A DNA stretch of 50,795 nucleotides from an uncultured Alphaproteobacteria bacterium (GTDB lineage: Bacteria > Pseudomonadota > Alphaproteobacteria > HIMB59): contig CACDTV010000006.1 of the NCBI GenBank assembly GCA_902555695.1, forward strand, positions 1 to 50,795. Direction: 5' to 3'. The notes beneath the pieces were generated by a model. That model was not told the DNA's origin, searched no databases, and saw nothing but the letters and a program-made list of their open reading frames with translations. Every line of letters begins with the position of its first letter. The stretch's first letter is position 1. This document shows positions 34,731 to 42,728 of the stretch, piece by piece. A program made the position numbers and the translations under genes.

Positions 34731-34811
34731 ATGGATAATAATAAGCCAAAACCTGATTGTGGTTGTTCTTGCTCATGCTGTTGCACATGTGGCGACGGTT
34801 GTTGTCAATAA
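34731..34811 (+). CDS. Cysteine-rich 26-aa micropeptide
   Basis: A short frame with nine Cys in 26 residues: MDNNKPKPD, then CGCSCSCCCTCGDGCCQ. The cysteines form C-x-C and C-C pairs as in metallothioneins or metal-handling peptides. It stands in the 325-nt gap between the methyltransferase and the Anbu-like gene. A promoter-like sequence is placed so that translation would be leaderless, and no Shine-Dalgarno is seen. In such AT-rich DNA the repeated TGT/TGC codons are unexpected, which supports coding. Its last 7 nt overlap the convergent 52-aa gene. It has no known family; a metal-binding role is inference. Confidence 0.45.
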   Translation: MDNNKPKPDCGCSCSCCCTCGDGCCQ

Positions 34812-34963
34812 ATAATTTTAACAAGAACAATTATTCCTAAAATAAAACCGAATATTACGTCTACGTATTTTCCCTTTTTTTTGGCCATTAGATAAAATGA
34901 GATTAAAGCTAGACTAATTACTACAATGCTCGATAAGTTTGTTACAAAAGATGAGGGCTCCAT
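34805..34963 (-). CDS. Small two-helix membrane protein
   Basis: A 52-aa frame starting at ATG 34963, three nt after the stop of the Anbu-like gene, so probably coupled to it. It has two hydrophobic helices (LSSIVVISLALISFYLM and VIFGFILGIIVLVKII) around a basic turn AKKKGKY. No family recognised. The spacing and regular topology support it as real despite its size. Confidence 0.45.
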   Translation of the reverse strand: MEPSSFVTNLSSIVVISLALISFYLMAKKKGKYVDVIFGFILGIIVLVKIIY

Positions 34964-34966
34964 TTA

Positions 34967-35656
34967 TTATTCTTCCCATTTAAAACGATCGAAAGATTTA
35001 AAAATTTCAAATATTCCTTTTTCCCATTGTTTAGATATGTATTGATAATCGTCATCATTAATTTCAAGAGATTGTTGGTAAACTATTTCTGATAAATTAT
35101 TTTTATATACAACTAAGTCGATTGGCGGACCAACAGATAAATCTGCTTTCATTGTACTGTCCATACTTATTAATGCACATCTTGCTGCATCTCCAAGATA
35201 AGTATCAGACTTGACAACTCTGTCTAATATTGGCTTACCATACTTTATTTCTCCAATGACAAGGTATGGTTTGAATTCACTTGATTTAATAAAGTTACCC
35301 TGTGGGTAAACCAAATATAATTCCGACTCTTGATCTTTTATATGTCCGCCAACTATAAAAGTTGAACCTAATTCAATAGTCTCTTGATTAATACCATCTG
35401 GTGAGGAATGTTTAACATTTAATCTCCCAATATATTTTGCTATTTCATTTAAATTAAATAAATTATTTAAATTATTCCCATTTTTATCGTCTTCTAAATC
35501 TTTAGTAATCGAATTAAAGACTGCTTGAGAAGTAGCTAAATTTCCTGAAGTTAAAATTATTATATTTCTATCAATGCCCTTATGGACATACATTTTAGAA
35601 TAAGAGTTAAAGTTATCTAGGCCTGCATTTGTCCTTCTATCAGATGCAAAAACCAT
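34967..35656 (-). CDS. Proteasome-type protease (Anbu), N-terminus with catalytic Thr missing
   Basis: Anbu (ancestral beta subunit) family, an Ntn-hydrolase forming helical assemblies. The body is clear: VFASDRRTNAGLDNFNSYSKMYV, LTSGNLATSQAVFN, TFIVGGHI, YPQGNFIKSS, IGEIKYGKPILDR and MDSTMKADLSVGPPIDLVVY. Family members begin like MTYCVGI with the nucleophile Thr directly after Met, 16 residues before the SD-R Asp. Here the frame opens only 5 residues before that Asp, with a TGA codon immediately upstream, and none of the three upstream frames encodes the missing part. The product would lack the nucleophile, so this is probably a 5'-truncated relic. It overlaps the preceding secreted-protein frame by 40 nt. 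The usual Anbu partner genes are absent here. Confidence 0.72.
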   Translation of the reverse strand: MVFASDRRTNAGLDNFNSYSKMYVHKGIDRNIIILTSGNLATSQAVFNSITKDLEDDKNGNNLNNLFNLNEIAKYIGRLNVKHSSPDGINQETIELGSTFIVGGHIKDQESELYLVYPQGNFIKSSEFKPYLVIGEIKYGKPILDRVVKSDTYLGDAARCALISMDSTMKADLSVGPPIDLVVYKNNLSEIVYQQSLEINDDDYQYISKQWEKGIFEIFKSFDRFKWEE

Positions 35657-36015
35657 TCATAGGACCAGTTTTTATCGAATTCTTTGTAAGATATTGAAAA
35701 ATCTAAATCCAAATTACTATTAATTGAAAGGATAGATATATAATCTTCAGTTTCATAATTAAAAATGAAATTGGGGTCATTTTCGATAAGCTCATATTTT
35801 TTTTCATCAAAACTACTATATATATAAATTTTATCTTTTAAGTTTACCTCTTTTAGTAAATCTAATTGCGTACCAGAAACTTTTTGCTTACAGTCAAAAT
35901 ACTTGAGTGCATTGATACTCTTATCGCAAATACAGGCGAGAGAAAATTTTTCTAATAAATCCGCATAACTTAAATTTGGCAGTAATATAAAGAAAATAAT
36001 GATAAGATTTTTCAT
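35617..36015 (-). CDS. Hypothetical secreted protein, possibly truncated
   Basis: 132 aa with a signal peptide MKNLIIIFFILLPNLSYA and a Cys-containing mature part (LACICDKSI, FDCKQ), then acidic beta-type sequence with repeated SILSINSN and DLDFSISY. Not recognised. The last 13 codons read through the start of the Anbu-like gene in another frame (EWFLHLIEGQMQA), so its C-terminus looks accidental. The simplest reading is that a deletion joined the front of this gene to an Anbu gene that lost its own front. Confidence 0.5.
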   Translation of the reverse strand: MKNLIIIFFILLPNLSYADLLEKFSLACICDKSINALKYFDCKQKVSGTQLDLLKEVNLKDKIYIYSSFDEKKYELIENDPNFIFNYETEDYISILSINSNLDLDFSISYKEFDKNWSYEWFLHLIEGQMQA

Positions 36016-36033
36016 ATTGGGTACTTATATATC

Positions 36034-36138
36034 ATGATGAATAAACAATTAATTACTATTATCATTTTTTGTGGGATAGGGTTTGCAATCATAAGAATTT
36101 TACTAGAGTCATTTTTTCCTGGTGGAATATCACTTTGA
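36034..36138 (+). CDS. 34-aa membrane peptide, TTGA-coupled to the next gene
   Basis: A small frame MMNKQLITIIIFCGIGFAII ending GGISL: one transmembrane helix with a short tail. Its TGA stop overlaps the TTG start of the next gene in the sequence TTGA, the same geometry as the common ATGA overlap. No family recognised. Divergent from the secreted-protein gene at 36015. Confidence 0.45.
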   Translation: MMNKQLITIIIFCGIGFAIIRILLESFFPGGISL

Positions 36139-36362
36139 ATGAAGATAAAAGAAAAAAAATTTGGAATAAAGTTCAGTTAATTGGGGACGAAATTCAATCA
36201 GTTTTGAAGCCCTCGCCTTTTCATCCAAGGGGTAGAAATGCATACGCACATATTGCACTCAGCATTAAAGAAAAATATGGATGCAGTTACAAAGATATTC
36301 CTGATGATCAATACGAAGAGGTCATTTTATTTTTAGAGCATTTGAGAAAAAATCCTAATTAA
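36135..36362 (+). CDS. Small protein with phage-antirepressor-like (ORF6C-type) segment
   Basis: 75 aa from the TTG at 36135. The frame is open upstream to another TTG, but the earlier part overlaps the 34-aa membrane peptide and has no conserved look. The segment LKPSPFHPRGRNAYAHIALSIKEKYGCSYKDIPDDQYEEVILFLEHLRKNP matches the pattern at the C-terminus of phage antirepressor proteins (H-P-x-G-R-x-x-Y-x-x-I-x-x-x-x-K-x-x-x-x-x-S-Y-x-D-I-P-x-x-x-Y), from memory of the ORF6C domain. It supports a mobile-element origin for this region. A weak GGTGG lies 9 nt upstream. Confidence 0.6.
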   Translation: MNEDKRKKIWNKVQLIGDEIQSVLKPSPFHPRGRNAYAHIALSIKEKYGCSYKDIPDDQYEEVILFLEHLRKNPN

Positions 36363-36409
36363 ATTGTCTTGATTTTTTTCTGATAAACTTTATTTGTAAA
36401 CTAAAAATT

Positions 36410-36808
36410 ATGCCTAGAACAAAAAGTTTAGCTACATTAATAGAACATTACGGGGAAGAAAGAATATATAATCCTAAATCAAATAAAGTGCCTGCTATTT
36501 ATAAAATATTAAATAGGCATATCTTCAATAATCGCCTCAAACAACCAAAGATTACAATACGAAGAATGCATGGAGCTCTAGGTCTATTTGAATTTAATCC
36601 TTACGCTACAAAATTTTGTTACAAAATAACCATTCATAATAAATTTAAAAATTTTAGAGAATTTGTTGAAATTCTTGGTCATGAGATGGTTCATTACTAC
36701 CAAAAACTAATTTTAAAACAAAATACTGCCAAACATAATAAGGAATTCTATAGTTTCAAAAATAAATTTAAAAAGTTAGGGCTTAATTTAAAAAGGGTTT
36801 ATAGATAA
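36410..36808 (+). CDS. SprT-like zinc metalloprotease domain protein
   Basis: 132-aa protein with the SprT-type zinc site: HEMVHYYQ (H91, E92, H95) and a third likely ligand H109 in KHNKEFYSF. Upstream IYKILNRHIFNNRLKQPKITIRR matches the SprT entry (a helix and the N-x-x-L segment). It lacks the C-terminal zinc ribbon of SprT/Spartan, so it is the short form often found in phages and bacterial islands. Its target is unknown. Its stop is 2 nt from the convergent stop of the aldolase-dehydrogenase gene. Confidence 0.8.
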   Translation: MPRTKSLATLIEHYGEERIYNPKSNKVPAIYKILNRHIFNNRLKQPKITIRRMHGALGLFEFNPYATKFCYKITIHNKFKNFREFVEILGHEMVHYYQKLILKQNTAKHNKEFYSFKNKFKKLGLNLKRVYR

Positions 36809-36810
36809 CT

Positions 36811-38841
36811 TTATCTAAAAGAAGACTCTAAATTTCCACCATCTACAGTTATTACACTTGCGGTCGACTTATAAGACAAAGCTAAATGATAAAAAGCATC
36901 GGCTACATCTATTGCTTTAACTTCCTGTTTTAATAAGTTACCAGACATGTATTGCTTAGTGGTTAGGCCTCTTGCTTTAGATCTCTTTGTAATCATATCA
37001 TCAGTCATTAAACCACTTCTTATTCTATCAGCATTCACTCCATTAAAACGAATTCCGTAATCGCTGTACTCTGTTACATATTGTTTCATTAAAAATAATA
37101 GGGCAGCTTTTGTAAGACCATAAGCAGCATAATTTTTTCCGGGATTTACAGCTTGTTTTGAAATATTAAACAAAACTACTCCTCTGGTTTTTTGCCTTTT
37201 CATTATTTCAACTCCGTGTTTAACGAAATAGTGATGCGCAAAAAGATTCAAATCAAAACTTTTATCAAATTGTTGCCTTGTGAGTTTTTCCAAAGACTCA
37301 ACAGTAGCAAACCCTGCATTAGAAATGAGGATGTCCACACCGCCATAAATAGAGGATATTTCTTTAAATACATCCCTAATTTTGTTTTCATTTGTAATAT
37401 CACATTTTATATAACTCATCCCCGTTATATCCTGTTTGATATCTTTGGTGCTGATAATATCTATAATTATTACATCTGCTCCTTCTGCTTTAAATTTTTG
37501 TGCTGTAACATAACCGATACCTCCAAGGCCGCCCGTAACAACAGCTACCTGTCCTTTAAGTTTTTGAGATGAATTTTTAATTTTTGCTAGCTCAAGGGGC
37601 CAATATTCCATTCTAAAAATTTCTTTTTCAGGTATTGACTTAAAATTTCCAAACTTTGCAGCTTGTAAAATCACTGAGAGAGAATTTAAACCTACATCCA
37701 TTGCTATTTTGGCATCTTTAAATGTCGGCCCTGTGGAAAAAATACCAATGCCTTTTACTAAAATTAATCTTGGATAGGGGTCTAACATTGAGGCGTTAGA
37801 GTTATATTTATGATTACGTTTAAAATATTTCTTATAAATTTCTTTAAAATTTTCAATGGATTGAATAATAATTTTTTCTAGATTATTAGATTTTTCTTTT
37901 GATAAATCGATTATTAATGGTTTTGATTTAATCCTTATAACATGATCAGGTGTCACAGGTCCTTCATTTGTAAATTTTTTTAAATTAGGATGTGAAAATA
38001 ATTCGTCAAAGAATTTCGGTTTATTAAAATGTACAACCTTTCTTTCAAAATCATCCCCACGTTTGTTGGCTATTTGTTGCCTTATCAGATTTGAAACTTC
38101 TGAAATGCTAATTTTTTTTTCAAAGTATTTGCTAACCCTAATACGCTTTGATTTTTTTGTGAGCTCTTTTTCAGCCTTTGTTATATATTTAATCATTCTT
38201 TCGTAACTTTCTTTTGCATTATTTGCAAAAGTGAAAATTCCATGATTTAAAAGAATTAATCCTTTTACATTTGGATTTTTATCAAATACCTCAGAAGCTT
38301 TTTTTGCTAATTCAAAACCAGGCATAATGTATGGAACGATACCCATTTCATCACCAAATACATGTTTACAAATTTTTTCTGGATTAGGTTGATCAATAAG
38401 TGAGAGAATTGCATTAGAGTGGGAGTGATCAACAAATTTGTGAGGGAGGAACGCGTGTAAAAGAGTTTCTACAGAAGCATTTGGGAAAGAAGTATCAAGC
38501 ATATATTTACGCTGATAATTAACCATTTGAAAATCATCTAGCTCAATGAGTTTTCTCATACTAAGAAGATTTTTCATTTCTAAAGCAGGGAAACCATCCT
38601 CCTCAATATTACCCATATCTTTACCACTACCTTTTACATAAATAATTTCCTCATTTTTACCTAGAAGGGTATCTAATGATGATTTCACAGATGTGTTTCC
38701 TCCTCCGTGAAGAACAACGGTTGGATCATTTCCCAAAAGTTGTGTTGTATAAATGCGAAGTGCTAAGTCTTTAGGAACACCTCTTTTTGCATATTTTTTG
38801 ATGTAAGATTTTGCTTCGTTTTCGTTATATTTACTTTTCAT
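36811..38841 (-). CDS. Bifunctional class II aldolase / short-chain dehydrogenase
   Basis: 676-aa fusion. Residues 1 to about 400 are a class II aldolase (RhaD/FucA-like, Zn2+): HGGGNTS at 45-51 (phosphate loop), catalytic E125 in NASVETLLHA, and zinc ligands H139, H141 (DHSHSNA) and H200 (LLNHGIF). Residues from about 430 are an SDR: VAVVTGGLGGIG (NAD fold), ISNAGF and YGLTK (catalytic Tyr and Lys). Related fusions in rhizobia cleave rhamnulose 1-phosphate and oxidise the lactaldehyde formed. Here the neighbours suggest another sugar or polyol phosphate. Last gene of the run that starts with the binding protein. Confidence 0.9.
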   Translation of the reverse strand: MKSKYNENEAKSYIKKYAKRGVPKDLALRIYTTQLLGNDPTVVLHGGGNTSVKSSLDTLLGKNEEIIYVKGSGKDMGNIEEDGFPALEMKNLLSMRKLIELDDFQMVNYQRKYMLDTSFPNASVETLLHAFLPHKFVDHSHSNAILSLIDQPNPEKICKHVFGDEMGIVPYIMPGFELAKKASEVFDKNPNVKGLILLNHGIFTFANNAKESYERMIKYITKAEKELTKKSKRIRVSKYFEKKISISEVSNLIRQQIANKRGDDFERKVVHFNKPKFFDELFSHPNLKKFTNEGPVTPDHVIRIKSKPLIIDLSKEKSNNLEKIIIQSIENFKEIYKKYFKRNHKYNSNASMLDPYPRLILVKGIGIFSTGPTFKDAKIAMDVGLNSLSVILQAAKFGNFKSIPEKEIFRMEYWPLELAKIKNSSQKLKGQVAVVTGGLGGIGYVTAQKFKAEGADVIIIDIISTKDIKQDITGMSYIKCDITNENKIRDVFKEISSIYGGVDILISNAGFATVESLEKLTRQQFDKSFDLNLFAHHYFVKHGVEIMKRQKTRGVVLFNISKQAVNPGKNYAAYGLTKAALLFLMKQYVTEYSDYGIRFNGVNADRIRSGLMTDDMITKRSKARGLTTKQYMSGNLLKQEVKAIDVADAFYHLALSYKSTASVITVDGGNLESSFR

Positions 38842-38858
38842 CTAACTAGTTAAATAAA

Positions 38859-39917
38859 TTAATCTATTCTTTTGGTTGATGCATGATCAAATAAATGTGC
38901 TTTTTCAATATTGATTGAAAGAGGAATGACATCACCATTTTTAATTGTGGTACGTCCACCATTTTGAACCACTCTAAATTCGTTATCATCTAACATTGCT
39001 ATTATATGAGTCTCTGAACCAGTTGTTTCAACTAAAACTACCTCTGCTTTTATATTTGAGCTTGGATCTATGCTCACGTCAGTAGGTCTTATGCCATAAA
39101 CTACATTTTGATTATTTGATACATTTTTTTTTGAGTGAGGTAGGTCCTGTGACTTTAATTTAATACTACTCTTATCTGTTACAACTCCCTCAAGAAGATT
39201 AATCGCAGGAGTGCCAATAAAATCGGCAACAAATAAATTATTTGGTTTTTCATAAATTTCATTTGGAGTTGCTATTTGTTCAATAATACCATTGTTCATA
39301 ATCACTATCTCGTCAGCCATAGTCATAGCCTCAATTTGATCATGAGTTACATAAATAGTGGTAGCATTTTGTTGATTATGTAATTTTCTAATTTCCAATC
39401 TCATATGAGCTCTTAATTTTGCATCAAGATTTGATAAAGGCTCATCGAACAAAAATACCTTTGGGTCTCTTACTAATGCTCTGCCCATAGCTACCCTTTG
39501 CCTTTGTCCACCTGACAGCTCTTTTGGTGTTCTGTTTAAAAAATCTGTTAAATTTAATACTGAAGCCGCCCACTCAACTTTTTCTTTTATCTCTTGGCTA
39601 GCCATTTTTCTGATCTGTAAACTGAATGCAATATTATCAAAGACATTCATTTGAGGGTATAAAGCGTAGTTTTGAAAAACCATTGCTATATCTCTATCTC
39701 TTGGGTGGATGTTATTAATAATGTCTCCACCTATTGAAATTTCCCCACTAGATATAGTTTCTAATCCAGCGGTCATTCTCAACAAAGTAGTCTTTCCACA
39801 CCCTGACGGGCCAAGTAAAACAACAAATCTTTGATTACCAATATTTAGATTTATATCTTTAAGTACCTCTACAGAACCAAAGTTTTTTTTAATATTTATA
39901 TATTCTACTTCAGACAT
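38859..39917 (-). CDS. ugpC: ABC transporter ATP-binding protein, UgpC/MalK type
   Basis: ATPase of a CUT1 carbohydrate importer. Walker A GPSGCGKTT is at residues 37-45, with Q-loop VFQNYALYPQ, signature LSGGQRQRVAMGRALVRDP, Walker B VFLFDEPLSNLD and H-loop YVTHDQIEAM. A C-terminal TOBE-like domain includes VVYGIRPTDVSI. At 352 aa it is normal length. It is the only ATPase in the locus, so it most likely serves as a homodimer for the permeases at 45.2-47.8 kb. It overlaps the upstream dehydrogenase gene by 8 nt. Confidence 0.93.
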   Translation of the reverse strand: MSEVEYINIKKNFGSVEVLKDINLNIGNQRFVVLLGPSGCGKTTLLRMTAGLETISSGEISIGGDIINNIHPRDRDIAMVFQNYALYPQMNVFDNIAFSLQIRKMASQEIKEKVEWAASVLNLTDFLNRTPKELSGGQRQRVAMGRALVRDPKVFLFDEPLSNLDAKLRAHMRLEIRKLHNQQNATTIYVTHDQIEAMTMADEIVIMNNGIIEQIATPNEIYEKPNNLFVADFIGTPAINLLEGVVTDKSSIKLKSQDLPHSKKNVSNNQNVVYGIRPTDVSIDPSSNIKAEVVLVETTGSETHIIAMLDDNEFRVVQNGGRTTIKNGDVIPLSINIEKAHLFDHASTKRID

Positions 39918-41211
39918 TTATTAATCCATCTAGTTGATTGCTATCCCCGGCTAAATCAAGAATAGTGTATCGATCTCTTATGAACCTAGCATATCTTAGA
40001 GCATCTTTATAAAAATTACTATCAAGTTTAGCGTCTTCGGGAGTTCTTAATGCACCGCACTCTCCCATAGAATTCCAAATAATATCGTAGTCTAACATTT
40101 TCTCTCTTAGGGGTTGAACAAATTCGAGCCAGTTCTTGTGAAAAAAATTATTTATCATCTCTGCTCTCTTTTCATCAAATATTTTTGTCTTCATTGCATC
40201 ATGAATTGTGTCTAACATTTGATGACCAAGTTTTTGAATGATTTCTTGCTCAGGTATTTGAGTTGGTTTTATTAATGGTGGAGTATCATTATTTAAAATA
40301 GAATTTTGGATTTTTGAAATACTAATAGTTGCAATTCCCACTTGTTCTCCATGAGACGTTCCGGGATGGTTGTCTTTTGCAAACATATCTATGTAATGAG
40401 AAATGCCATGCTCACCCATACTTCCCACATGAGTTGTCTGTGTAAATGACGTACCTAATCCCATTATTGCGGAGATACGTGTAAGTAAAGCAAGAGCTTC
40501 TATATCTCCTTTTGCAATTAATGAAGCGCTTTCAATCATATCTTTCTCATATAAAGCTAAAAGAGAATACGGTGCTGTTTGATAATCGGTCTTTAAAATT
40601 TTATGAGACATCAACCAATCAACCTGTGCAGTTGTTCGACAAATTACATCTGCAAAAGCAGCAGCAGTAAGTCTTTTGGGACACATACTGAGAACTTCCA
40701 AATCAAAGAAAACACCTTGTGCATAGTGCGCAACCAGTGATTTTTTGATCCCATCAAAAGATATTGAGGCTGTGCCTGTTGTGTAAGCATTCATGGGAGT
40801 GGTTGCAAAGACAGAGTATGATTTTTTTTCAAGAAAAGTTGCATACTTTATACTATCGCTTACTGTTCCTGACCCTACAGCAATAACTCCATCGTAATTT
40901 TTTATTTTTTTTCTTAAGAATTCTACACCTTCAATACTTGAAGATGGGCTTTCCCATATATACTCATCTGCTTTTACTTTACCTTGAAGGTTTTTATAAA
41001 TTCTTGAACCAAGGGCTATGTGTGTAAATTGATCACTTACAATCAGAAGATTTTGGTTTGGATGTAATTGAGAAATCAATAATGACTCTTTACCGTCTAA
41101 GCTTTTATCTATTTCAATTTTTTTAATTGGGATGCCGTATTTCTTTTTATCTTCAGGGTTAACCCATTTGCCTGCAATTAGATCTTTTATTACGCCATTA
41201 TAATCATTCAT
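39910..41211 (-). CDS. sn-glycerol-1-phosphate dehydrogenase-like polyol phosphate dehydrogenase
   Basis: Member of the glycerol dehydrogenase / G1PDH (AraM/EgsA) branch of the iron alcohol dehydrogenase and DHQ-synthase-like superfamily. NAD-fold segments are GVIAVGSGTVSDSIKYA and SVFATTPMNAYTTGTASIS. Metal ligands are expected in FADVICRTTAQVDW (Asp), SMGEHGISHYIDMF (His) and TSHGEQVG (His). At 433 aa it is longer than typical EgsA (~390-400). In bacteria AraM makes glycerol 1-phosphate, but here a kinase, aldolase and sugar transporter surround it, so a catabolic polyol-phosphate oxidation is more likely (inference). It overlaps the kinase stop by 4 nt (ATGA). Confidence 0.82.
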   Translation of the reverse strand: MNDYNGVIKDLIAGKWVNPEDKKKYGIPIKKIEIDKSLDGKESLLISQLHPNQNLLIVSDQFTHIALGSRIYKNLQGKVKADEYIWESPSSSIEGVEFLRKKIKNYDGVIAVGSGTVSDSIKYATFLEKKSYSVFATTPMNAYTTGTASISFDGIKKSLVAHYAQGVFFDLEVLSMCPKRLTAAAFADVICRTTAQVDWLMSHKILKTDYQTAPYSLLALYEKDMIESASLIAKGDIEALALLTRISAIMGLGTSFTQTTHVGSMGEHGISHYIDMFAKDNHPGTSHGEQVGIATISISKIQNSILNNDTPPLIKPTQIPEQEIIQKLGHQMLDTIHDAMKTKIFDEKRAEMINNFFHKNWLEFVQPLREKMLDYDIIWNSMGECGALRTPEDAKLDSNFYKDALRYARFIRDRYTILDLAGDSNQLDGLINV

Positions 41212-42728
41212 GATTTATATTTTTCAGTAAATTGAACAAGAGATTTATTAATTGATTTATTTGAGTCATAAACATTTTGGTAAATATTAATTAAATCTTG
41301 ATATTTTGATTTGTTATCTAAGTTAGGTTCAATAAGTCGAGTTTTTCCTGACATATTTTCTGCGGACTCTTTTATGGTGCTATACCAACCTGCGCCATAA
41401 GCAGCTATCATACCAGCGCCCAATGAAGATGCTTCTACAGTGTCAGCAATAAGTACATTCTTTCCAGAAGCATCAGCCAACATTTGCACCCAAGCAGGAC
41501 TATTCGCACCTCCTCCTATTGCAAGATATTCTTTTACATTTATGCCTGTTTCTTTTTCGATATTTTGAGTTCTAAAAACGGAGTCTAGGGTCAATCCTTC
41601 TAATATCGATCTATAAACATGGTAGGGGGTATGGCTTATACTTAAACCAACTATAATTCCTCTTGCATAAGAGTCCCAATAAGGATCCATTACTCCACCA
41701 GTGTATGGCTGTAAAATCAATCCATCACTTCCAATTGGTATTTTATTAATTTGTTCCTCTAAGTTTTTAAAAAAATTTGGATCTTTCCTATCACCATGTA
41801 TAAATTGGTCGACATACCAGTTGACTAGTAAAGCTCCTGACAATAGAACATTTTCCATTATAAAACCTTCTCCGTGTGCAGCAATTTCTGTTCTCCAATT
41901 TTTTGAAATTTTATAGTCCTTTGACCAAACTCCAGAAACGACGGCTGTTCCAAGATTAATATATGCTCTATCTGATTTTGTACAATTTGTACCAAGACCA
42001 GCAAGTTGCCCATCGCCCCCTGCAGCAAAAATACTTAAACCCTCTTTTAAACCAGTTTGGTTAGATGCATCCTTTGAGACTTTGCCTATGCAGGTTCCTG
42101 GTTTGAAAGATTTAGGAAGTCTTGATTCATCAATATTCAAATGTTCCAATATATCTTTAGACCAACATTTATTAACAACATCAAACATTCCATGAGGATC
42201 CGAACTAATCCAACCGGTGTTAAATTCCCCTGATAATCTATGAACTAAGAAAGCTTGAACATCTGCAAAACAAGCAACTTCATCAAATATTTTTTTTTCA
42301 TTTTTCTTAAGCCAATAAACTCTATAAAGACATGGACATGGATCTTTTGGACGTCCTGTGATTTTGTGAATTTGGCCTTCACCCATTATAGAATTCAACT
42401 CTTCTACTTCCTCTACAGATCTTTTGTCCATCCAGACTGTAGCTGGGTAGACTGCTTTCCCTGACTTATCTAATTTTGCTAAAGTTTCACGTTGATTAGA
42501 TATGGCTAGCCCTTCAACTTCAGTCATATCTATTTTTTTAGCTAATTCACTGCATGATACGCAAAAAGCTTTCCACCAATCCTCGACATCCTGTTCGAAT
42601 TTTTCAAGACTTGGATTGTTTAAAGGAATATCACATCTGCCCTCGGCGATCGCATTACCTTTATCATCCCATGCAATTGCTTTTGTTGATTGTGTAGAAC
42701 TGTCGACGCCAATAACTAGACGTGTCAT
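41208..42728 (-). CDS. FGGY-family carbohydrate/polyol kinase
   Basis: Sugar or polyol kinase, 506 aa. The N-terminal ATPase motif is VIGVDSSTQSTKAIAWD, with substrate segment GLAISNQRETLAKLDKSG and VWMDKRS. The catalytic Asp region is AAGGDGQLAGLGTNC, the phosphate-2 loop is NLGTAVVSGVW, and the adenosine region is AIGGGANSPAWVQMLAD. It is nearer xylulokinase-like kinases than glycerol kinase, whose YGTGxFxLxNTG loop is absent. It would phosphorylate the incoming polyol or ketose. It is placed between an SDR (start of this gene adjoins its stop) and the phosphate dehydrogenase. Confidence 0.92.
   Translation of the reverse strand: MTRLVIGVDSSTQSTKAIAWDDKGNAIAEGRCDIPLNNPSLEKFEQDVEDWWKAFCVSCSELAKKIDMTEVEGLAISNQRETLAKLDKSGKAVYPATVWMDKRSVEEVEELNSIMGEGQIHKITGRPKDPCPCLYRVYWLKKNEKKIFDEVACFADVQAFLVHRLSGEFNTGWISSDPHGMFDVVNKCWSKDILEHLNIDESRLPKSFKPGTCIGKVSKDASNQTGLKEGLSIFAAGGDGQLAGLGTNCTKSDRAYINLGTAVVSGVWSKDYKISKNWRTEIAAHGEGFIMENVLLSGALLVNWYVDQFIHGDRKDPNFFKNLEEQINKIPIGSDGLILQPYTGGVMDPYWDSYARGIIVGLSISHTPYHVYRSILEGLTLDSVFRTQNIEKETGINVKEYLAIGGGANSPAWVQMLADASGKNVLIADTVEASSLGAGMIAAYGAGWYSTIKESAENMSGKTRLIEPNLDNKSKYQDLINIYQNVYDSNKSINKSLVQFTEKYKS

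Noticed and set aside
35617-35700. Programmed frameshift joining the secreted protein to Anbu
   Set aside because: No slippery heptamer stands out, and none of the three frames encodes the missing Anbu N-terminus, so a deletion is simpler.
37192-37572. 126-codon plus-strand frame rich in Phe, Cys and Asn
   Set aside because: Antisense to the SDR half of the aldolase-dehydrogenase fusion; residue pattern is what the complement of a Rossmann domain gives.
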